Part shown: piece after piece, positions 36,964 through 44,416 of the stretch
Layout of the letters: each line of letters opens with the position of its first letter
Numbering within the stretch: position 1 is the stretch's first letter
Assembly: GCF_011059135.1 (NCBI RefSeq)
Contig: NZ_JAALGD010000002.1
Location: 62,001 to 126,000 of the forward strand
Length of the DNA: 64,000 bases
Source of the DNA: Brevibacillus sp. SYP-B805
GTDB taxonomy: Bacteria > Bacillota > Bacilli > Brevibacillales > Brevibacillaceae
Direction: 5' to 3'
Position numbers and translations under genes: made by a program
Notes under the pieces: model-generated
Database searches by the model: none
What the model saw: only the letters and a program-made list of their open reading frames with translations
What the model was told of the DNA's origin: nothing

Positions 36964-38045
36964 CTGCCCCCCTCCTCCCCCAACAGGGTAAACAGACTCA
37001 ATTGTTCGTAACGTTCTCCTGCTGCCCCGTCTGGCAGGAAATTGGAAAAACCGACCCCGACCAGCCGGACGCCCGGTTTGTAGTCAAAGGCATCCAACAG
37101 CTCCTCCAGCAGTTCTTTCCAGACCGCGCCTGCCGCTGCTTTTCGCTGCCTGGTGCGCAGGGTGAAATCGGCATACTTGATTTTCAACGTCAACGTCTGC
37201 GGTTGGACCCCTTCCTGCTCAACATCCTGCCATACCTCGTCCAGCAGCGCATGCGCCACGCTGGCGATGCTTTCCCTCTCATACAGATCGTAGGGCAGGG
37301 TCGTTTCCCTGCTGAGCGATTTGATGGGCCGATCCATCACAATCTCCCGGTCGTCCTCCCCGCGCGCTCGCCGATACAGCGCATCGCCGAACTTGCCAAA
37401 CAGGCGGATCACCTCATCGCGCGACAGCGCCCAGAAATCACCGACCGTATGTATCCCCCTCTTCGCCAGCAGCTCCTGCGACTTCCTGCCGATGCCATGC
37501 AATGCCCCGATCGGCAGCGGACACAGTATCTCCAGCGCCTCTTCGGGCCGGATCACGACGAAGGCGTCCGGTTTTTTCAAATCGCTTGCGATCTTGGCCA
37601 TGGACATATTGTAGGAAAGGCCGATGCTGCAGGTAAGCCCGGTTTCCTCCCTGATCCGCCGTTTGATTTCACGGGCGATTGGGACCGCATTGTCATAATG
37701 GGAGAGATCCAGATAGGCCTCGTCCAAGCCGACCGTCTCGTACAAATCCGTATAACCGCGATAGATGGCGGCGATCTCCGCCGACTTCTCCCGATAGCGC
37801 TCGTACCGAACCGGCAGAAAAATCCCCTGTGGACATTTCCTGCGGGCCAGGGCTGCTGGCATGGCGGAGCGGACACCGTACGCGCGCGCTTCGTAGCTGC
37901 AGGTGGCCACCACCCCGCGGTTGCCCGTCCCCCCGACAATCACAGGCTTGCCGCGCAGCTCCGGCCGATCCAGTTGCTCCACGCTGGCAAAAAAGGCGTC
38001 GATGTCGAGGTGCAGGAATTTTTTCATGCGGGTCACCCCAAACAT
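36960..38045 (-). CDS. dinB: DNA polymerase IV (Y-family)
   Basis: 361 aa from ATG 38045 (AAGGGG at 5-nt spacing); ATG 38027 is a shorter option. Palm and finger motifs LHLDIDAFFASVEQ (catalytic Asp), YEARAYGVRSAMP, GLDEAYLDLS (catalytic Asp-Glu) and SIGLSYNMSMAKIASDLKKPD, a helix-hairpin-helix (CPLPIGALHGIGRKSQELLAKRG), the little finger, and a C-terminal QLSLF beta-clamp motif. Bypasses damaged template bases. No clear LexA site was spotted. Confidence 0.96.
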   Translation of the reverse strand: MFGVTRMKKFLHLDIDAFFASVEQLDRPELRGKPVIVGGTGNRGVVATCSYEARAYGVRSAMPAALARRKCPQGIFLPVRYERYREKSAEIAAIYRGYTDLYETVGLDEAYLDLSHYDNAVPIAREIKRRIREETGLTCSIGLSYNMSMAKIASDLKKPDAFVVIRPEEALEILCPLPIGALHGIGRKSQELLAKRGIHTVGDFWALSRDEVIRLFGKFGDALYRRARGEDDREIVMDRPIKSLSRETTLPYDLYERESIASVAHALLDEVWQDVEQEGVQPQTLTLKIKYADFTLRTRQRKAAAGAVWKELLEELLDAFDYKPGVRLVGVGFSNFLPDGAAGERYEQLSLFTLLGEEGGR

Positions 38046-38234
38046 ATATTCCCCTTCCATTATCCCCGTTGGCAGGTGAAAGCGCAAGCTCTGTAAAGTG
38101 GGACGGACCGCCCGATCATCTCCGGTTCAAGTGACGGCGCAGCCCCTCCAGGGCGTCTCTCAAAGACATCTGCTTAATGTATGGCTGGAAAAACAGGGGG
38201 GTGAGCCTTCTTCTGATCGCGCCAAACAGAAGAA

Positions 38235-38398
38235 CCCCGCAGACTTAAGCGAACGCTCCACCCACTCGACGATCGCTAACGCTCTACCCACTCGGCGGTA
38301 GCTATCGCTCTACCCACTCGGCGATAGCTATCGCTGTGCCGAGTGGGGCCCTCTATGCCGAGTGGGGTCCCTTGCTGGTGCGGCGGGGGCCCCCAAAC
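38235..38398 (+). repeat. Dispersed repeat R1, expanded copy with internal tandem units
   Basis: Starts CCCCGCAGACTTAAGCG and ends TTGCTGGTGCGGCGGGGGC, the same ends as the 61-kb copy, with complementary termini (CCCCGC / GCGGGG). Inside, three near-identical 26-bp units (about 38255-38334) contain CTACCCACTCGGCGATAG. A hairpin is formed by CCCACTCGGC and GCCGAGTGGG around a GATAGCTATC palindrome. Lies in the 413-bp gap between dinB and the amidotransferase-like gene; I see no gene here. Confidence 0.75.
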
Positions 38399-38407
38399 TT
38401 TTCTCTG

Positions 38408-38447
38408 ACAAAAAAAGCCGCAACCTGCTTCGCGCAGCGGCGGCTTT
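38408..38447 (-). terminator. Terminator after the amidotransferase-like gene
   Basis: AAAGCCGC (38414-38421) with GCGGCTTT (38440-38447), followed on the minus strand by TTTTGTC. Confidence 0.75.
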
Positions 38448-38458
38448 CCCATGAATCG

Positions 38459-39193
38459 CTATCGGTTGTTCAGCTGCTTGCGGGCAGCAAGGTCAACAAA
38501 CGCTGCCGCCAGCTTCTGCATCGTGCCGTCATGCCCCCACATCCGCTCGGGATGCCACTGCACGCCGAACATCAAGCCGTTCTCGCTCTCGATCGCCTCG
38601 ATCACGCCGTCCCCTGCCCTCCCCGTCACGGTGAAGCCGGGAGCGGGATCTTTCACCGCCTGATGGTGGGAGGAATTGACGAATACCTCGGTTTGGCCGA
38701 AAGCCGACGCAAGAAAGCCGGGTTTCAATTGGACTGTATGGGTGCCGTACTGCTTGGAGCCCTTCTGCGCATGCTGGTACGAGCCGGGAACCTGTCTTGG
38801 AATATCCTGGATCAGCGTGCCGCCCAGGGCCACATTCAGAATTTGCATGCCCCGGCAGATGCCGAGGATCGGTTTTTTCAACTCCACCGCCAACCTGATC
38901 AGCGCAAGCTCCGCAAGATCCCGCTCGTACGCCACTTCCCCGAGCCCGTGCTGCGGCGCCTCCCCGTACAGATGGGGAGCCGTATCTTCCCCGCCGGTCA
39001 GGATGATGCCGTCCAGCGCCTCCACCATCCGGCGATACGGCGCATCCGGGATGGTCATGAGCGGGAGGATGAACGGCGTCCCCCCTGCACGCGCAATGCC
39101 GTCCACATATCCGCTGCTGACATAAAAAAATTGATCCACGGTGTTTCCTTCAAGATACTTCTTCGGGCTGGCGATGCCAATCAATGGAGCCAA
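38459..39193 (-). CDS. Class I glutamine amidotransferase-like hydrolase, PuuD type
   Basis: 244 aa from TTG 39193 (GGGGG at 8-nt spacing), which gives MAPLIGIASPKK, the normal start of this family; the frame stays open to 39277. Nucleophile elbow ILGICRGMQILNVALGG (Cys) and the His-Glu pair of FGVQWHPE complete the triad. Related enzymes hydrolyse gamma-glutamyl-GABA in putrescine breakdown. No putrescine genes are adjacent, so the substrate is open. Confidence 0.88.
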   Translation of the reverse strand: MAPLIGIASPKKYLEGNTVDQFFYVSSGYVDGIARAGGTPFILPLMTIPDAPYRRMVEALDGIILTGGEDTAPHLYGEAPQHGLGEVAYERDLAELALIRLAVELKKPILGICRGMQILNVALGGTLIQDIPRQVPGSYQHAQKGSKQYGTHTVQLKPGFLASAFGQTEVFVNSSHHQAVKDPAPGFTVTGRAGDGVIEAIESENGLMFGVQWHPERMWGHDGTMQKLAAAFVDLAARKQLNNR

Positions 39194-39367
39194 CGGTCCT
39201 ACCCCCTGTCTGTTTTCATTGGATGCATGCGTAAAGGCGATGAACCCCAAGGCATCAAGGTCCATATCTGTTACCAAATCCTGTATGCCCTATGGGACTC
39301 GAAACAGAATCAATGATATACTAGTATGAAAATTATGTCTATCCATTGAATGACTGGAGGAGTTTTG

Positions 39368-40180
39368 ATGCTTGGCACCTTGCATGACCGGATCATGGCG
39401 CTCGTGGAAAAGGCGGGCGGCACCTGGGGAATCGTCCTCGAGGATGTACACACCAATGAACGCTGGACCTTGAACGAAGATCACCGTTTTTTTGCCGCGA
39501 GCCTGATCAAGGTACCGATCATGACGGCTGTCTTTGCCGAAGCTTACGCGGGGAAGTTCGCCTTCGAGGACAAGCTGAAGCTGCGGCAGGAAGATTTGGT
39601 CGGCGGCTCTGGCGTGCTCCAGCATATGACGCCCGGTACGGAGCTGACGATACTTGATCTGGTCACCCTGATGATTATCCAGAGCGACAATACCGCGACC
39701 AACCTCCTGATCGATCTCGTCGGCAAAGAAAGCATCCGGGAGATCATGCGCAAAACCGGGATGACCAACAGCCAGTTTTACAACAAGCTGATGATTATCC
39801 CGGCGGAGCTGGAAGGCTACAACGAAGTGACGGCCGCCGACATGGCCCGTCATCTCAAGCTGCTGGCCACGGGCAAAGCGATCTCATATGACAGCTGTCT
39901 GCGGATGATTGCGATCCTGAAAAAACAGCAGGTGCGCGACAGCCTGCCCTATCATCTGCCGGATCCTGACGCAGACATCATCGGCGGCCTGCCCCTGTGG
40001 GAGTTGGCCAACAAGACCGGCTCCGTCAGTACGAACGAACACGACTGCGGCATCCTGTACGTGGGGCAGTCCGCGGTTATCATCGCTGCCCTTTCCCACC
40101 AAGTGCCTACCAAAACGGCGCGGGATACCATCGGACGGATCGGCGAGCTTGTTTACAACCTGTATCGGAACGGACGATGA
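39368..40180 (+). CDS. Cytosolic class A beta-lactamase-like serine hydrolase
   Basis: 270 aa from ATG 39368 (GGAGGAG site). All class-A landmarks are present: SLIK (SxxK) in FFAASLIKVPIM, SDN in IIQSDNTATN, a KTG box in LANKTGSVSTNEHD, and ELEGYNEV at the place of the omega loop. It has no signal peptide, so it should stay in the cytoplasm, where it could not reach cell-wall beta-lactams. Probably an esterase or peptide hydrolase of this fold. The gene is convergent with the secreted protein gene that follows. Confidence 0.88.
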   Translation: MLGTLHDRIMALVEKAGGTWGIVLEDVHTNERWTLNEDHRFFAASLIKVPIMTAVFAEAYAGKFAFEDKLKLRQEDLVGGSGVLQHMTPGTELTILDLVTLMIIQSDNTATNLLIDLVGKESIREIMRKTGMTNSQFYNKLMIIPAELEGYNEVTAADMARHLKLLATGKAISYDSCLRMIAILKKQQVRDSLPYHLPDPDADIIGGLPLWELANKTGSVSTNEHDCGILYVGQSAVIIAALSHQVPTKTARDTIGRIGELVYNLYRNGR

Positions 40181-40252
40181 GCGCTGCCATCTGCAGATAG
40201 AAAACAGCTCGGCTTGTCGCCCTGCCCTTATGGTGAAAGCCTGAAAGAAATA

Positions 40253-40279
40253 AAGCCTTATGCCTCATGGCATAGGGCT
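40253..40279 (-). terminator. Terminator of the secreted Ig-like protein gene
   Basis: Arms AGCCTTATGCC (40254-40264) and GGCATAGGGCT (40269-40279), one mismatch, then TTTATTT on the minus strand. Confidence 0.8.
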
Positions 40280-40991
40280 ATGGGTTGTTCCCCTGCTTGT
40301 TCACAACCGTGTAGGTAATCCCTTTGGTGATTTTCTTGCCTGTCTTGCTTTGGGAGAGCGTAACGGTAAACCGATACGTTCCTGTTTTCTCCGGTTTGAA
40401 CTTGACCGTCCTGGTGTAGACGCCATTTTTGACGGTGCTTTTCACCAGCTTTACCTTGTTGCTGTACTCCAATTTATAGCTGTATTTGCTGTTCACGGTA
40501 TAAGTGAGGGTCACCGTCACGTACTCTCCCAAAGTAACGGTCGTATCATTGGACGCGACGTTCAGCGAGAGCTTGTTCGGATCGATGACGTTTACCACTC
40601 TCATCGTGGCGCCGGTGCGGTCCGTGCCGCTGTTGTCCCGTACCTTGATGCCGAACAGCAAAATGTGCTTTCCTTCCGCTTTGGGGGTGTAGTAGCCGGT
40701 GGTGATATAGTATTTCTTATTGCTGGACAGCGTGGTTTTCACATTTTCCACCTTTTCGGCAGCGGAAGAGAGGAATTTGAATGTGCCTGGCTCGATCAGC
40801 TTTCCGATATTTGTGGTATAGACCTCAAGCTTGATTTTCTTGCCAACCGCCAAGTTATCGATAGGCGAACGGAAGTCGATTTCAAGCTTGTTGTCGGATG
40901 GCGAGGCTGCTCCCGCCGGCGCGTTGGCCATGCCGAATCCCAGGATCATGGCAAATGCAAGAAATACGTTCAACCATCGCTTCATAACCAT
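40278..40991 (-). CDS. Secreted beta-sandwich protein, unknown function
   Basis: 237 aa from ATG 40991 (GAGGAG at 4-nt spacing); ATG 40985 is an alternative. Sec signal peptide (MKRWLNVFLAFAMILGFG, cleavage near ANAPAGAA). The mature part looks like two Ig-like or triple-tyrosine-type domains (SPIDNLAVGKKIKLEVYTTNIG and VTVTLTYTVNSKYSYKLEYS), rich in Thr, Lys and Tyr. I recognise no catalytic motif. Stands alone with its own terminator. Confidence 0.75.
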   Translation of the reverse strand: MVMKRWLNVFLAFAMILGFGMANAPAGAASPSDNKLEIDFRSPIDNLAVGKKIKLEVYTTNIGKLIEPGTFKFLSSAAEKVENVKTTLSSNKKYYITTGYYTPKAEGKHILLFGIKVRDNSGTDRTGATMRVVNVIDPNKLSLNVASNDTTVTLGEYVTVTLTYTVNSKYSYKLEYSNKVKLVKSTVKNGVYTRTVKFKPEKTGTYRFTVTLSQSKTGKKITKGITYTVVNKQGNNP

Positions 40992-41089
40992 CCTGCTCCT
41001 CGATTTTCCTTTCAAAAATTTCCGATATATGTATCATATTACCATTTCCTCGATGTTTCATCAAACCGGCTGCTCCATCCATTCCGCAC

Positions 41090-41653
41090 TTATGGGTCCG
41101 GATCGATCGAAGGCTGGCTAGCGTTGCGATGGGCAAGGGCCGCTATGACGAGCAGTCCCAGCGTGCACACCCAGATCGCGTTGACGGTGGCCGGCATGAT
41201 CGCCCAGCCGATCACATCGATTCCCGGTGTCTGCAGGAGCAGGTCTGCCAGAGCCGGAGCGGTCAGCCCGATGTAATTCCCCAAGAGCCCGTATCCGGCT
41301 ATCCGGCAGTAATGGACACCCCGGATTCGGCCCCTCCTCAGATCAAACTCTTTCATGTGGTAAGCCAGTCCCGCAAACCACCCGATGATGCCGTTCCCGA
41401 TGTCCCAATGCAGCCAGACATCCATGGACAGCAGGTCATTGATGAGCGCTCCCAGCATCCCGACGAAGAAGCCGGCGAGCCGCCCGTACAGCGCTCCCCA
41501 CAGCGTTAGCACGACAATGGCTGGCCGCAGGCTCCCTCCCTCCACCGTGATGAACTGGGTGAGGTAGGAAAGGAATCCGTAAAGGATCGCGCCTATGCCG
41601 ACCATCACAACCGTTTGTGTTTGTTTCCGAGTAGCGGTCGGTTGCAGGAACAT
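41090..41653 (-). CDS. ECF-type vitamin transporter S component
   Basis: 187 aa from ATG 41653 (GGAGGAG at 8-nt spacing). About five or six membrane helices, with VLTLWGALYGRLAGFFVGMLG and the motif IGNGIIGWFAGLAY seen in the ECF-ribofla_trS (HmpT-like) group. Such proteins bind a vitamin and dock on a shared EcfAA'T module encoded elsewhere. Substrate not readable. Confidence 0.78.
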   Translation of the reverse strand: MFLQPTATRKQTQTVVMVGIGAILYGFLSYLTQFITVEGGSLRPAIVVLTLWGALYGRLAGFFVGMLGALINDLLSMDVWLHWDIGNGIIGWFAGLAYHMKEFDLRRGRIRGVHYCRIAGYGLLGNYIGLTAPALADLLLQTPGIDVIGWAIMPATVNAIWVCTLGLLVIAALAHRNASQPSIDPDP

Positions 41654-41711
41654 ACGGCATTCTCCTCCTGCCACTTCAAGATGGCTCCAAATGCTTCAAC
41701 GATTCCCCAAG

Positions 41712-42839
41712 CTACTCGCTGCGCCGCGTCATCTGCTGCCAAACGGTGCCGCTTGCTGCCTCTCCCCTCTCGATTCGCTCAAGGGCCATCTTGATCTGCA
41801 GCCGCACCTCGAATTCGGGATCATCCTGTGCCTGGCGCAGCGCCTCCAGCGCGGTCTCGTCCCCAACTTCATACAGAAAACGGGCTGCACGCCAGCGCAC
41901 CAGCTTGTTGGGATCCTGCAGCGCCTCCGCCATGGGGCCAATGGCGCGCGGGTCCCCCAGATCGGACAGCGTGTCTCCTGCGGTGCGGCGGACGGCGACC
42001 GAGTCGTCCTTCAGCGCTTCGAACAGATAGGGAAGCACATCCTCGCCGCCCACCATTCCAAGATAAACCGTCGCCAAACGGCGGATGGAGGGTTTGGGGT
42101 CATGCAGGGCCTTGACCAGAAACGGCAGATCTTCCGCGGTCGGATTCAGTTTTTCCAAAGCTGCGTATCGCTTCCGCCAGTCAGGATGCTCCAGCATTTC
42201 GAGAGCGGGTGGAGCTTCCGGTACGGGGGCCGGGAGCGGCTCGCCGGTTCCTTGCCGGATCGCCTGCTCCACCAGCTGCTGCAGCCGCTCATCGTCATAG
42301 GCGGCATCCACCTCCTGCGCCACCTCTTCCCCGATCTCGCGCAGTTCCCCATAGCGAATCCCCTGCTCCACCCACTGCCGTTCCATGATCAGATTGGGCG
42401 AGGCAGAGCCTGCGGTGACCGCCGCTTTGCCGAAACGCTCCGGCAACGCAGTCCGGATCTGTTCCGTCCCGGCCGTTACCTTCACCTGCATGGGAATATT
42501 GCGGAAAAATTGGATGTATACTTTCGCCTCGCCCCACCCCTCCTGGGGAGTCAAGGCATCTGACACTCCAGACGTCAGCTCCGTCTCTCCAAACGCTTCC
42601 TGCGCCTTCGCCAAAATGCGCTGCCAGTCTGCGTTGCTTTTCCGTTCCACCGCAAGAAAGTCCGCCGTGTGAAAAACGCTCCGCACCCCGTCGATCGCCA
42701 GCAGCCGTTTGATGAGCGGAGGAGCGCTCTCCGCCTTCTCCGGGGTATATTCCCGCTGCATGCCCTGCGGCAGCGTCTCGTCCACCGTCAATTTCATGGT
42801 GTTGGGACTTGGTGTGGGTTCAATGGATACCAGTTTCAT
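41712..42839 (-). CDS. CvfC-family protein: Nfu-like N-terminus plus HEAT repeats
   Basis: 375 aa from ATG 42839 (AAGGAGG site). The N-terminus MKLVSIEPTPSPNTMKLTVD matches the Nfu/NifU N-terminal scaffold fold, but no CxxC iron-sulfur motif is present. From about residue 220 four or five HEAT-like repeats follow (DPKPSIRRLATVYLGMVG, DDSVAVRRTAGDTLSDLG, DPNKLVRWRAARFLYEVG, DPEFEVRLQIKMALERI). The family is called conserved virulence factor C in staphylococci; its biochemical role is unclear. Overlaps the nucleotidyltransferase by 20 bp. Confidence 0.85.
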   Translation of the reverse strand: MKLVSIEPTPSPNTMKLTVDETLPQGMQREYTPEKAESAPPLIKRLLAIDGVRSVFHTADFLAVERKSNADWQRILAKAQEAFGETELTSGVSDALTPQEGWGEAKVYIQFFRNIPMQVKVTAGTEQIRTALPERFGKAAVTAGSASPNLIMERQWVEQGIRYGELREIGEEVAQEVDAAYDDERLQQLVEQAIRQGTGEPLPAPVPEAPPALEMLEHPDWRKRYAALEKLNPTAEDLPFLVKALHDPKPSIRRLATVYLGMVGGEDVLPYLFEALKDDSVAVRRTAGDTLSDLGDPRAIGPMAEALQDPNKLVRWRAARFLYEVGDETALEALRQAQDDPEFEVRLQIKMALERIERGEAASGTVWQQMTRRSE

Positions 42840-43647
42840 CGTCCGTTCCTCCTTGCCAAACATGATGAATCGACCGCGCGATGGACCGGGAGAGAAAGCG
42901 GCTCACCGCTTCCGCCCGTTCCTCCCTGGTGGCAAACAGGGAGGGAGCCCCGCTCCCCGTACGAATGCGCATGGCTTCCCGCCTGAGCTTCTCCCACTCC
43001 GGCGAAGCAGCCAAATCAACGGCATTTAACGCTTCCTGCTTGGAGACGATGGTTCGATGTTGAAGCGTGTATAGGATGCGGGCCATCGTGCACAAGGCGA
43101 ACTCTACTGCTTCGTCAGACAGCAAGAGATGGGGGGTCGCCGCTTTTTCAGCCCAGTAGGAAACCAGATTTTCTCGCATGGTGGTGAGAACATGTTCCCA
43201 TGTCACCGTAAACGGCAGTTGCGAAGGAGGGCTGCCAATTAGGGCGATGCCGCGATGTTTGACGAGCCACCACGTTACATGGTTGACGTCCCAATAGCCG
43301 GATAGCTCCAAGATTCCTCTCTTGCAGTACGGATACGGAGAGATCTCCCGATTCGTTTTTCCGAGATCGGAAATAGGGAGGTACACCCCGTCCAGCCATG
43401 CTGCACAGGCATAGTCACGGGTTAAATCATGGTGCAGCCGGGCCAGGCGATTGGTTTCGGGAGAGGTCAGCGGTCGCGACGTTACCGCCAGAAAATCGAC
43501 GTCGCTTTTTCCTGAAACGTACTCCCCCAAGGCGATCGATCCATACAGGTAGCAACCGGTAACGATGCCAGACCAATCCTCCTGCAGCCGTCTCACAAAG
43601 CCGTAAAGCAGCGGTCTCACTTCCATGGGCACACGAGCATCCATCAT
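42820..43647 (-). CDS. Nucleotidyltransferase with DUF4111-like domain (AadA-like)
   Basis: 275 aa from ATG 43647 (GGAG at 6-nt spacing). The Pol-beta-like core GCYLYGSIALGEYVSGKSDVDFL shows the GS and DxD catalytic motif, and the C-terminal helical domain (LLLSDEAVEFALCTMARILYT) resembles the DUF4111 part of aminoglycoside 3''/9-adenylyltransferases. Whether it modifies an aminoglycoside is unknown; many chromosomal members do not. Its stop overlaps the CvfC-type gene. Confidence 0.82.
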   Translation of the reverse strand: MMDARVPMEVRPLLYGFVRRLQEDWSGIVTGCYLYGSIALGEYVSGKSDVDFLAVTSRPLTSPETNRLARLHHDLTRDYACAAWLDGVYLPISDLGKTNREISPYPYCKRGILELSGYWDVNHVTWWLVKHRGIALIGSPPSQLPFTVTWEHVLTTMRENLVSYWAEKAATPHLLLSDEAVEFALCTMARILYTLQHRTIVSKQEALNAVDLAASPEWEKLRREAMRIRTGSGAPSLFATREERAEAVSRFLSRSIARSIHHVWQGGTDDETGIH

Positions 43648-43805
43648 GCACGACTCCATCCGCATGCGATTGCCATGCATTTCTTTTATTTATTGTACCG
43701 CATTCCTCGCATGGAAACGATTCCTTTCTGTCGGAACGATGCGCAAGGGCCGGAAAGTAGATTCGCTTCTAAATCGGCTCCCGTTTTCATATAAATTTAG
43801 AAAGG

Positions 43806-43858
43806 TACTTTACAAAAGTAAGGTGTTACTATAAAATAACTAACGTAAAGTAAGTTAA
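43806..43858 (+). promoter_or_regulatory. A+T-rich promoter/operator region of doxX
   Basis: Perfect inverted repeat TACTTT-ACA-AAAGTA (43806-43820) followed by a TATAAA box near 43831 and a second, related motif (CGTAAAGTAAGTTA). The layout fits repression by a small redox- or phenol-sensing regulator of the MarR/HxlR kind, as for several Bacillus doxX genes; this is an inference. Confidence 0.45.
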
Positions 43859-43889
43859 TAATTATTTTTAAGAAAGGAGTCATCATTTC

Positions 43890-44273
43890 ATGGTTGATCT
43901 TGGCTTGCTTCTCATTCGTTTGGTGGTAGGACTGACGTTTGCCGGTCACGGCACGCAGAAGGTGTTCGGCTGGTTCGGGGGTTACGGGCTGAAAGGAACC
44001 GGGGGGTGGATGGAGTCGCTTGGCTTGAAACCCGGCGTCTTCATGGCGCTCCTGGCCGGCCTCAGCGAACTGCTTGGCGGCCTGCTGATGGCTGCAGGCT
44101 GGGGAATGCCCGTTGCGGCTGTCCTGTTTGTCATCCCCATGCTGGTCGCGATTGTGAAGGTTCACGGGAAAAACGGCTTCTGGGTGACCCAAAACGGCTT
44201 CGAATACAACCTGATCCTGATCGCGGTTGCCGTCGGCCTTGCCCTTACCGGTCCCGGCGCCTACACTCTGTAA
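43890..44273 (+). CDS. DoxX-family membrane protein
   Basis: 127 aa, AAAGGAG site, four membrane helices. Starts LGLLLIRLVVGLTFAGHGTQKVFGWFGGYG, the DoxX signature. Members contribute to redox or catechol-stress handling in Bacillus. Convergent with the cba oxidase operon. Confidence 0.9.
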   Translation: MVDLGLLLIRLVVGLTFAGHGTQKVFGWFGGYGLKGTGGWMESLGLKPGVFMALLAGLSELLGGLLMAAGWGMPVAAVLFVIPMLVAIVKVHGKNGFWVTQNGFEYNLILIAVAVGLALTGPGAYTL

Positions 44274-44297
44274 TAAACCCCGCCACGCTGTAAACAA

Positions 44298-44360
44298 CCC
44301 GCCGACTTGAGCGAACGCTCCACCCACTTGGCAAAGCGATCGCTAATGCCGAGTGGGGCC
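44298..44360 (+). repeat. Dispersed repeat R1, 5' half only
   Basis: CCCGCCGACTTGAGCGAACG followed by a hairpin from CCCACTTGGC and GCCGAGTGGG around GCGATCGC. The TTGCTGGTGTCGGCGGGG end found in other copies is absent, replaced by the terminator at 44369. Confidence 0.7.
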
Positions 44361-44368
44361 TGCAATCC

Positions 44369-44402
44369 AAAAACCGGCTGTCCCTGCAGGGCGCCGGTTT
44401 TT
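44369..44402. terminator. Bidirectional terminator between doxX and cbaA
   Basis: Perfect 10-bp arms AAAAACCGGC (44369-44378) and GCCGGTTTTT (44393-44402); each strand ends in a T run, serving both convergent genes. Confidence 0.85.
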
Positions 44403-44416
44403 GATTTGCTTTCCGG

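Noticed and set aside
38255-38334. Possible CRISPR array
   Set aside because: The three 26-bp units abut each other without spacers and belong to repeat R1; no cas genes are near.
43797-44327. A 176-codon minus-strand frame over doxX
   Set aside because: Antisense of doxX; its first codons are again translated R1 repeat.
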